This document shows, one piece after another, positions 15,273 to 20,798 of a stretch of 20,798 nt of DNA (position 1 is the first letter of the stretch; each line of letters begins with the position of its first letter). Where the stretch lies: positions 1 through 20,798 of the forward strand of contig JAHISI010000088.1 in the NCBI GenBank assembly GCA_018818345.1, written 5' to 3'. The DNA is from Patescibacteria group bacterium (lineage in GTDB: Bacteria > Patescibacteriota > Dojkabacteria > SC72). A model generated the notes under the pieces. It saw only the letters and a list, made by a program, of their open reading frames with translations, had not been told where the DNA came from and searched no databases. The position numbers were made by a program, and so were the translations under genes.

Positions 15273-16196
15273 ATGACATACGACATAGCCATAGTAGGAA
15301 GTGGACCAGCTGCATACTCTGCAAGTATCTATGCAAGTAGATACAAACTTTCGAACATCATAATAGGTAAAATAATTGGAGGAACGATCTCCGAAGCACA
15401 TAAAGTGTGTAACTATCCTGGATTACCAGATATATCGGGTATGGAATTAGGTATGAAGTTTGAAGCACAAGCTAAAGATCTTGGTGGTGAAGTTGCTTAC
15501 GAAAGTGTAATTGATATTAAAAAGATTGATGGGATATTCCATATCTATTCAGATGGAAAGAAGGAATATGAAGCTAAGACAGTAATCCTAACAACAGGAA
15601 CAGAACGAAACAAGCTTATGCTAGCAGATGAAGATAAATACTTGGGGAAAGGACTCTCATATTGTGCTACCTGTGATGCAATGTTCTACAAAGATAAAAC
15701 GGTCGCTATTGTGGGTGGTAAGAATGCAGCAGTAATGTCAGCAACAATGCTTTCGGATATTGCTAAAAAGGTATATTTAATCTACAGAGGAACTGAATTA
15801 CTTGGTGAACCTATGTGGGTTGATCAGTTATTGGCAAGAAAGAATGTAGAGATTATTCTTAAAACCCTCCCTATCGGTTTAGAAGGAGAAAATAGATTAG
15901 AGAGGATTAAGTTATCTCAACCATACAATGGAGAACAATATGTGAATGTAGATGGTGTATTCATTGAGATTGGATCGGAACCTAATGCTGCATTATCAAA
16001 TATTCTTGGAATTGATGTCGATGAGAAGAAATATATAAAGGTTGATAGCACTCAAGCTACAAATATCGATGGTATATGGGCTGCAGGAGACTGCACAACA
16101 GCTTCAAATGGCTTTAGACAGGTGGTAACAGCTGTGGGAGAAGGTGGAATAGCTGCTAATGCAATATATAAGTATCTGTCGCAGAAAGCTAGATAG
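15273..16196 (+). CDS. trxB: Thioredoxin reductase-like flavoprotein with atypical NAD(P) site
   Basis: A 307-residue flavin disulfide reductase of the low-molecular-weight thioredoxin reductase type. FAD-binding GSGPAAYSA (9-17), the redox pair CATC (C131, C134) and the late FAD motif WAAGDCT are intact. The second nucleotide-binding region departs from the norm: VGGKNAA (147-153) replaces the usual GGGDSA, and YRGTELLGEP (171-180) replaces the HRRxxFRA stretch whose arginines hold the NADPH 2'-phosphate. This implies NADH, or a non-pyridine donor such as reduced ferredoxin or flavin (inference). No thioredoxin gene is adjacent, but the thioredoxin-CcdA fusion at 8915 and the class III reductase nearby are possible partners. 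It overlaps the convergent gene by 8 nt at the tail. Confidence 0.87.
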   Translation: MTYDIAIVGSGPAAYSASIYASRYKLSNIIIGKIIGGTISEAHKVCNYPGLPDISGMELGMKFEAQAKDLGGEVAYESVIDIKKIDGIFHIYSDGKKEYEAKTVILTTGTERNKLMLADEDKYLGKGLSYCATCDAMFYKDKTVAIVGGKNAAVMSATMLSDIAKKVYLIYRGTELLGEPMWVDQLLARKNVEIILKTLPIGLEGENRLERIKLSQPYNGEQYVNVDGVFIEIGSEPNAALSNILGIDVDEKKYIKVDSTQATNIDGIWAAGDCTTASNGFRQVVTAVGEGGIAANAIYKYLSQKAR

Positions 16197-16674
16197 ATTC
16201 TTGAGATTTTCTAAATTGATGCCAATCTTCTAAATAGTCTGAGCTTGACCAAATTTTTGGATCTCCAACATTGTATTCTATTTTTCCGCCGTAACCTTCA
16301 ATTAATTGAGCCTCTGGCGTTGTATTACCTACTCTATCTCCTCCTTTTGTAAAAACATCGGGTCTTATGATGTCGATTGCTTCTATACAATTGTTTTCCG
16401 TTGGATGATTATATATTGTAACGTAATCAACTCCTACTAGATGATCTACAATGTATGCTCTATCCATTTCAGGCATAAATGATTTTCCCTTCTTTGTAAT
16501 AGCTCTCTGATCACCATCTACTACTACAATTAAAACATCCCCAAATTTCTTTGACTCTGTAATACAGGATACATGCCCAGGGTGTATAGGATCGAAAAAT
16601 CCAGAAGTACAAACAATCCTTTTGTCACTTATCTCAGCTTTAATCTTTTGGAAATCTTCTAGTTTGAATATCAT
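16189..16674 (-). CDS. Cytidylyltransferase-fold nucleotidyltransferase (RfaE C-domain/TagD-like)
   Basis: A 161-residue enzyme with the nucleotidyltransferase signature GFFDPIHPGHVSCI (HxGH motif) near residues 25-38, then GDVLIVVVDGD, a conserved Lys-rich stretch KKGKSFMPEMDRAYIV, and TKGGDR near residue 114, which resembles the KGGD of ADP-heptose synthase (HldE/RfaE C-terminal domain). It should transfer a nucleotide from CTP or ATP to a phosphorylated small molecule, making an activated sugar or alcohol for cell-surface polymers; the substrate cannot be read from sequence. It stands alone on the minus strand, divergent from nrdR and overlapping trxB by 8 nt tail to tail. Confidence 0.82.
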   Translation of the reverse strand: MIFKLEDFQKIKAEISDKRIVCTSGFFDPIHPGHVSCITESKKFGDVLIVVVDGDQRAITKKGKSFMPEMDRAYIVDHLVGVDYVTIYNHPTENNCIEAIDIIRPDVFTKGGDRVGNTTPEAQLIEGYGGKIEYNVGDPKIWSSSDYLEDWHQFRKSQESI

Positions 16675-16701
16675 GAAAATAATTTTTCAACTTAGTTATA
16701 T

Positions 16702-16730
16702 ATGTTATATGCTTATTCCATCATAGTCAA
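16702..16730 (-). promoter_or_regulatory. Candidate promoter of the nucleotidyltransferase
   Basis: On the minus strand TTGACT (16725-16730), a 17-nt spacer and TAACAT (16702-16707) lie about 28 nt before ATG 16674, with five of six and four of six consensus bases. Confidence 0.4.
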
Positions 16731-16768
16731 AATCTTATATATCTAATAACTAGTCCTGTAATATTTCC

Positions 16769-16784
16769 TTACCATATATTGTGT
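16769..16784. promoter_or_regulatory. NrdR-box-like operator upstream of nrdR-nrdD-nrdG
   Basis: TTACCATATATTGTGT matches 13 of 16 positions of the NrdR box consensus as I recall it (ACACWATATATWGTGT), with a perfect right half. It abuts a possible promoter, TTGGAT (16784-16789), 18 nt, TATCAT (16808-16813). NrdR boxes usually occur in pairs about 31 bp apart; I found no equally good second copy. Confidence 0.45.
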
Positions 16785-16852
16785 TGGATTATCAACGACT
16801 ATACAATTATCATTCTATCGGTCTCTTGACCATACCACCTGTTGGGGGTAAC

Positions 16853-16881
16853 TTGGAAGACATACACAACATGTTGATAAA
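16853..16881 (+). promoter_or_regulatory. Candidate proximal promoter of nrdR
   Basis: TTGGAA (16853-16858), 17 nt, then GATAAA (16876-16881) ends 5 nt before ATG 16887, which again would give a leaderless or nearly leaderless transcript. A small hairpin (TACCACC/GGGGGTA, 16833-16850) lies just upstream. Confidence 0.35.
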
Positions 16882-16886
16882 AATAT

Positions 16887-17336
16887 ATGAGATGTCCCTT
16901 TTGTGCATGCGATACAACAAAAGTTGTAGATAAACGAGATAACCGAGAAGATAGTTCTACAAGACGAAGAAGACAATGCCTTCGTTGCGGTAAAAGGTTT
17001 ACTACATACGAAAGAATAGAAAAAATGGATGTCTCTATCATGAAAAAAGATGGCTCTTTAGAAACTTTTGATATTAACAAGATTGTTAAAGGCATTAAGA
17101 AGGCAATCAATGAAAATATGATTAGCATAAGAGAGGTTGAGGACTTTGCTGAACAGGTTGAAAGGAATGTAATTAATAGCGAAGATCCTGTGACTTCAAA
17201 GGATATAGGGAAAATGATTCTTGATTGGTTAAAAACCAAGGATCAGCTTTCATATATACGTTTTGCTTCGGTATATAAAGAGTTTAAGGATCTTGATGAT
17301 ATTAAAGAAGAGATAAATAAGTTAGAAAAGTTTTAA
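16887..17336 (+). CDS. nrdR: Transcriptional repressor NrdR
   Basis: A 149-residue repressor of ribonucleotide reductase genes. The N-terminal zinc ribbon is intact: MRCPFC (C3, C6) and CLRCGKRFTTYER (near 31-43). The ATP-cone domain occupies about residues 45-135 (MKKDGSLETFDINKIVKGI onward) and senses ATP/dATP in this family. Length is normal. Start ATG 16887 gives the standard MRCPFC N-terminus. It is the first gene of an operon with nrdD (18 nt downstream), a free glycyl-radical ORF and nrdG. An NrdR-box-like site lies 103 nt upstream, suggesting autoregulation. Confidence 0.95.
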   Translation: MRCPFCACDTTKVVDKRDNREDSSTRRRRQCLRCGKRFTTYERIEKMDVSIMKKDGSLETFDINKIVKGIKKAINENMISIREVEDFAEQVERNVINSEDPVTSKDIGKMILDWLKTKDQLSYIRFASVYKEFKDLDDIKEEINKLEKF

Positions 17337-17354
17337 ATTTTTACTACCACTTTA

Positions 17355-19421
17355 ATGGCTGCCCTAAAAAAACAGAACCCCCTATTCCAGGTCAAGAAAC
17401 GAGATGGAAGAATTGTTAAGTTTGAGAGAGAACGAATATCTACAGGTATATTCAAGGCAGCGGAGAGTGTTGGTGGAAATGATAGAAGGAGAGCTGAAGA
17501 AACCACTGATGAAGTTATTAAACAATTAATAACCAAATATTCAAAAAGAAAGTTTGTTAAAACAGAGGAAATCGCAGACGTTGTAAAGCAAGTGCTCATT
17601 GATATGGGACATGGTAAGACTTCAATTGCCTTTGGATTGTTTGTAGACCTTAAGAATCAGGTAATGAATATTAAGTCTTTGATTGATGCAGATACATTGG
17701 TTAGAGGATATATTGATATTGAGGATTGGCAGGTTAGTGAGAACAGTAATATGACATACTCCTGGCAGGGTTTGAACAACTATATTTCTTCTACTGTCCA
17801 AGCTAATTACTGGTTACATAGTATATATCCAAAGGAGATTTCGAATGCGAATATAGATAAAGATATACATATTCATGATCTTGGTATGTTGGCAGTATAT
17901 TGCTGTGGCTGGAGTTTAGAGGATCTACTCCTTAAAGGCTTTACAGGTGTCTCTGGAAAGATCTCTTCTGCCCCTGCCAAGCATCTTGGAGCCGCATTGG
18001 GCCAATGTGTTAACTTCTTCTATACCCTCCAGCATGAGGCTGCTGGAGCCCAGGCATTCTCAAGCTTTGATACATATCTTGCACCATTCATCAGATATGA
18101 CAAATTGACATACAAAGAAGTAAAACAGAAGATGCAAGAATTCCTGTACAACATGAATGTACCTACCAGAGTTGGATGTCAGACTCCTTTTACCAACATA
18201 ACTATGGATTTAATCCCTTCTGGGCAGTTAGCTGAACAAGGTGTCATTATCGGAGGTAAAGTACAGAAGGAAAAATATAAGGACTTCCAACCTGAAATGG
18301 CAATGTTGAACAAGGCCTTCTGTGAAGTAATGATGGAAGGTGACTCACAAGGCAGGCTCTTCTCCTTCCCTATACCTACCTACAATATTACTAAGAATTT
18401 TGATTGGGACAACACAGATTACAAACCAGTATGGGAGATGACAGCTAAGTATGGTATTCCATATTTCTCAAACTTTGTTAACTCTGATATGAATCCGGAT
18501 GATGCGAGGAGTATGTGCTGCAGATTGAGGCTAGATAACCGAGAGCTTAGAAAGCGAGGAGGTGGTCTCTTTGGCGCAAATCCATTGACTGGAAGTCTTG
18601 GTGTTGTGACAATTAATCTTCCTAAGATTGGTTACTTGAGCAAAACTAAGAAAGAGTATTTTAAGAGATTAGACAAGATGATGGATCTCTCTAAGAAAAG
18701 TTTACTCATTAAGAGAGCCTTTATTGAGAAATATACACAAAAGGGTCTCTACCCATATTCTAAATTCTACCTTGGTGATGTTAAGAAGCGATTTGGGGAG
18801 TATTACAAGAATCATTTCAATACCATAGGTATTCTAGGCTTGAATGAATCGTTGATGAACTTCTTTAGTGATAAAGATAAGGGTATTACATCAGAAGAAG
18901 GGAGAGCTTTTGGTCTAGAGATTATGGATCATATGCGTGAGGTATTAATGAACTATCAAACCGAAACAAATCAGCTATTCAATCTGGAGGCTTCTCCTGG
19001 TGAAGGAGCCACATACAAATTTGCCAAAGCAGATAAGAAGAAGTTCCCTGACATTATTACAGCTGCTGATCTAGTTGAGAAACCTGGTACGGTTCCCTAC
19101 TATACTAACAGCTCTCAATTGCCCGTTAATTACACAGATGATATTTTTGAGGCATTGGATGATCAAGATGAATTCCAATGTAAATATACTGGTGGAACGG
19201 TATTGCATCTGTATGTAGGTGAAAAGATTTCCTCAACGACTAGTGTTAAGAATTTAGTTAAAAAGGTTTCTGAGAATTATCGATTACCTTACTTCTCTTT
19301 GACACCAACCTTCAGTATATGCCCTAAGCATGGGTATATTGCTGGAGAACATAGGTATTGTCCTAAGTGCGATATTGAGGTGGGATACAGAGATGGTATG
19401 GAGTTTGATGAGATTGTTTAG
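17355..19421 (+). CDS. nrdD: Anaerobic ribonucleotide reductase NrdD, main chain lacking the glycyl-radical segment
   Basis: A 688-residue class III reductase chain that reduces ribonucleoside triphosphates to deoxy forms without oxygen. An N-terminal ATP cone (about 10-95) is followed by the ten-stranded barrel domain. Family landmarks include DIHIHDLGMLAVYCCGW, QTPFTNITMD, the SMCCRLRLD segment whose C389 aligns with the thiyl-radical cysteine, and KRGGGLFGANPLTGSLGVVTINLP. A C-terminal zinc site is C656, H659, C669, C672 (CPKHGY, then YCPKC). The chain then ends at TAG 19419-19421 after a short acidic tail. The RVxGY glycyl-radical motif that normally follows is absent and is encoded by the separate ORF at 19450-19590 in another frame. 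TAG readthrough would meet TAA after two codons. The operon order is nrdR-nrdD-glycyl ORF-nrdG. Confidence 0.93.
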   Translation: MAALKKQNPLFQVKKRDGRIVKFERERISTGIFKAAESVGGNDRRRAEETTDEVIKQLITKYSKRKFVKTEEIADVVKQVLIDMGHGKTSIAFGLFVDLKNQVMNIKSLIDADTLVRGYIDIEDWQVSENSNMTYSWQGLNNYISSTVQANYWLHSIYPKEISNANIDKDIHIHDLGMLAVYCCGWSLEDLLLKGFTGVSGKISSAPAKHLGAALGQCVNFFYTLQHEAAGAQAFSSFDTYLAPFIRYDKLTYKEVKQKMQEFLYNMNVPTRVGCQTPFTNITMDLIPSGQLAEQGVIIGGKVQKEKYKDFQPEMAMLNKAFCEVMMEGDSQGRLFSFPIPTYNITKNFDWDNTDYKPVWEMTAKYGIPYFSNFVNSDMNPDDARSMCCRLRLDNRELRKRGGGLFGANPLTGSLGVVTINLPKIGYLSKTKKEYFKRLDKMMDLSKKSLLIKRAFIEKYTQKGLYPYSKFYLGDVKKRFGEYYKNHFNTIGILGLNESLMNFFSDKDKGITSEEGRAFGLEIMDHMREVLMNYQTETNQLFNLEASPGEGATYKFAKADKKKFPDIITAADLVEKPGTVPYYTNSSQLPVNYTDDIFEALDDQDEFQCKYTGGTVLHLYVGEKISSTTSVKNLVKKVSENYRLPYFSLTPTFSICPKHGYIAGEHRYCPKCDIEVGYRDGMEFDEIV

Positions 19422-19425
19422 TATA

Positions 19426-19431
19426 TATAAT
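19426..19431 (+). promoter_or_regulatory. Possible -10 box between nrdD and the glycyl-radical ORF
   Basis: A TATAAT lies in the 28-nt gap, which is otherwise very AT-rich, 18 nt before ATG 19450. A weak TTTGAT (19404-19409) is 16 nt upstream. It could give independent expression of the small protein, but chance is likely in such sequence. Confidence 0.25.
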
Positions 19432-19449
19432 TTTTTACTGTCCAAAGTT

Positions 19450-19590
19450 ATGAAAAAAGTTACAAGACAAAAGTGTGAGGTATATTCCAGAGTTGTGGGA
19501 TATATCAGACCTGTAAACCAGTGGAATATTGGTAAACAGGCAGAATGGAGTGATAGAAAATTCTTTAAAATGGGTTGTACTACATGCTAA
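19450..19590 (+). CDS. Free-standing NrdD glycyl-radical domain (46 aa)
   Basis: A 46-residue ORF (ATG 19450 to TAA 19590) that matches the extreme C-terminus of class III reductases: EVYSRVVGYIRPVNQWN (10-26), with G17 as the predicted glycyl-radical residue, then GKQAEWSDRKFF. It ends MGCTTC, adding a CxxC pair. It lies in the +1 frame relative to nrdD, separated by a stop codon and 28 nt, and its last codons overlap the nrdG ATG (ATGCTAA), which supports real translation. Presumably the peptide docks on the NrdD chain and is activated by NrdG, as the free glycyl-radical protein YfiD/GrcA does for pyruvate formate-lyase (analogy). A frameshifted nrdD is the alternative, but a fusion would need ~30 unrelated linker residues. 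Confidence 0.82.
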   Translation: MKKVTRQKCEVYSRVVGYIRPVNQWNIGKQAEWSDRKFFKMGCTTC

Positions 19591-20276
19591 GGATTGCTGG
19601 CTTAGAAAAGTTATCTTTAATTGACTATCCTGGCAAGCTGTCTGCTATTGTATTCACACATGGATGTAATTTAAGGTGCGAATATTGCCATAACCCAGAA
19701 TTGGTGATTACTCCTATTGCACCTGAGGATATCTTTGATCCTGAGAAAGTTTTAAAATTTCTTAAATCTCGCAAAGGTAAATTGGATGCTGTGGTTATAA
19801 CTGGAGGAGAGCCACTGCTCTATGATGACCTAGAACCCTTCTTAAAATCTATAAAGGAGCTAGGATACCTTGTGAAGTTGGATACTAACGGATTGCTTCC
19901 TAGTAAGCTTAAGAAATTAATCACACATGGGGTGATTGATTATATTTCTATGGATATTAAATACCCTGAGGGTGACTACCTTACCTTCACTGGGGAAAAT
20001 GCCTTAAAGCACGTAAAAGAATCTATAGATATTATTATGACTTCTGGTTTAGATTACGAATTTAGGACCACATATGTAAAGGGCATGCATACTACAGAAT
20101 CATCAAAGGCAATTGGGGAAATGATTAAGGGCGCAAAACAATATTATGTTCAAAACTTCAGAGCAGGAAAAACCATAAACCCTACCCTCTCGGAACAAAA
20201 TTCTTTTACTGAGCGAGAGCTTAAAACTCTTAAAAAGAATATTAAGCCCTATGTTTTAAATGCTGAGATTAGATAG
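19584..20276 (+). CDS. nrdG: Anaerobic ribonucleotide reductase activating enzyme NrdG (radical SAM)
   Basis: A 230-residue radical SAM activase that generates the glycyl radical on the class III reductase. The cluster motif is CNLRCEYC (C28, C32, C35), followed by ITGGEPLLY and a KLDTNG motif, as in the NrdG/PflA group. The N-terminal LEKLSLIDYPGKLSAIVF is typical of the bacterial NrdG subgroup that begins with a short SLxDYPG hairpin. I chose ATG 19584 over the upstream TTG 19575 because it overlaps the stop of the glycyl-radical ORF as ATGCTAA, a classic coupling arrangement. The stop overlaps lexA (minus strand) by 8 nt. Confidence 0.92.
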   Translation: MLRIAGLEKLSLIDYPGKLSAIVFTHGCNLRCEYCHNPELVITPIAPEDIFDPEKVLKFLKSRKGKLDAVVITGGEPLLYDDLEPFLKSIKELGYLVKLDTNGLLPSKLKKLITHGVIDYISMDIKYPEGDYLTFTGENALKHVKESIDIIMTSGLDYEFRTTYVKGMHTTESSKAIGEMIKGAKQYYVQNFRAGKTINPTLSEQNSFTERELKTLKKNIKPYVLNAEIR

Positions 20277-20798
20277 TTGGCTTCTCTAATACTTTGATTA
20301 CCTTACCGTTAATTAAACCACTCCAATCTCTATTAACAAATATCGGTTGGTGTATTGGGTTGTTGGAATTAGGGTACAAAGTAACCATATCCTTTCCTCT
20401 CTTAATCTTCTTAACTGTCGCTGAGTTTTCAATGATAGCAACTACAACATCTCCATCCTCAACAGCACTATCCTTATCTACAATCAAATAGTTCCCATCA
20501 GAGATTTTAGTGCCATCAATAATTTCTTCGTTCATTGAGTCACCCTTTACTATTACGGAGAATAATCCCTTCTTTACTTTACCCAATATCTTCCCCTGGA
20601 CCTTTAACATACCTAGATTCTCTTCAATGGCATTTACAAGTGGAGTCCCTGCATTCACATAACCTAGTATAGGTATACCCACCATATATTCAAAAGCCAT
20701 AGACTCTTCATCTTCATCAACAAGGCGTATACCTCTTGGTTCATTGGTTCTAATAATATAGCCCTTTCTCTCTAATGCCATAAGGTGAACGACAACAC
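20269..20798 (-). CDS. lexA: LexA repressor/autoprotease (5' part outside window)
   Basis: The frame continues past the internal ATG 20781 to the window edge, reading VVVHLMALERKGYI, the end of the LexA winged-helix DNA-binding domain (compare HxHLxxLExKGxI). The gene therefore starts beyond base 20798 and the ATG at 20781 is not the true start. RGIRLV links to the S24 peptidase domain, which has the autocleavage site NAG|TPL-like (YVNAGTPL), the catalytic Ser in VKGDSM (codon 20536-20538) and the Lys in ATVKKIKR. By family it represses SOS genes until RecA triggers self-cleavage. It is convergent with nrdG, with 8 nt overlap of the stops. Confidence 0.9.
   Translation of the reverse strand, partial: VVVHLMALERKGYIIRTNEPRGIRLVDEDEESMAFEYMVGIPILGYVNAGTPLVNAIEENLGMLKVQGKILGKVKKGLFSVIVKGDSMNEEIIDGTKISDGNYLIVDKDSAVEDGDVVVAIIENSATVKKIKRGKDMVTLYPNSNNPIHQPIFVNRDWSGLINGKVIKVLEKPTI

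Noticed and set aside
19330..19421. Frameshifted or pseudogene nrdD explanation for the split
   Set aside because: No long homopolymer in this stretch, a fused product would carry a non-NrdD linker, and the small ORF has its own ATG and a coupled overlap with nrdG. Kept as an alternative, not preferred.
1..20798. Recoded stop codons, as in some CPR lineages (UGA as glycine)
   Set aside because: The recognisable genes are full length under the standard code with no internal TGA, and TGA is used as a stop by the small peptide ORF.

Overview
The window is a compact, AT-rich bacterial segment with short or overlapping gene junctions, an oxygen-independent (class III) ribonucleotide reductase locus and very large Cys-rich secreted proteins of unknown family. 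The overall style (small genes, standard code with TGA as stop, orphan secreted proteins) suggests an anaerobic Candidate Phyla Radiation bacterium, possibly Dojkabacteria/WS6. That placement is an inference from gene style; there is no rRNA here to test it.

Layout. (1) 1-7917, all minus strand: a five-gene run in the transcribed order anchored protein B1, giant Cys-rich secreted protein B2, DEDDh exonuclease, anchored protein A1, giant Cys-rich secreted protein A2 (cut by the window edge). B1/B2 and A1/A2 are two diverged copies of one two-gene surface module, with overlapping reading frames within each pair. (2) 7918-8914: a small GC-richer secreted or anchored orphan protein with a strong Shine-Dalgarno, surrounded by inverted repeats. 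(3) 8915-12731: a thioredoxin-CcdA fusion (minus), a RecD/Dda-like SF1 helicase (plus) and a cytoplasmic S41-like peptidase (plus). (4) 12741-14266, minus: a radical SAM/SPASM maturase with a PqqD-like N-terminus and, just downstream, a 29-codon Cys-containing peptide gene with its own promoter and strong ribosome binding site. This is a candidate undescribed RiPP system. (5) 14399-16674: methionine aminopeptidase, an atypical thioredoxin reductase and a cytidylyltransferase-fold enzyme. (6) 16769-20276: a NrdR-box-like site, nrdR, nrdD, a separate 46-aa glycyl-radical ORF and nrdG. The NrdD main chain stops after its zinc site, and its glycyl-radical segment is encoded by the next small ORF. 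(7) From 20269 to the window end: the 3' part of lexA on the minus strand.

How the genes may work together: the thioredoxin reductase and the thioredoxin-CcdA membrane protein could handle thiol-disulfide exchange for the Cys-rich exported proteins and perhaps supply electrons to the class III reductase (inference). Several housekeeping starts have a -10-like hexamer 5-7 nt before the start codon and no Shine-Dalgarno, which suggests leaderless transcripts. The RiPP genes and the orphan secreted gene instead have strong Shine-Dalgarno sites and higher GC by eye, consistent with separate acquisition. I saw no tRNA, rRNA, CRISPR array or transposase.
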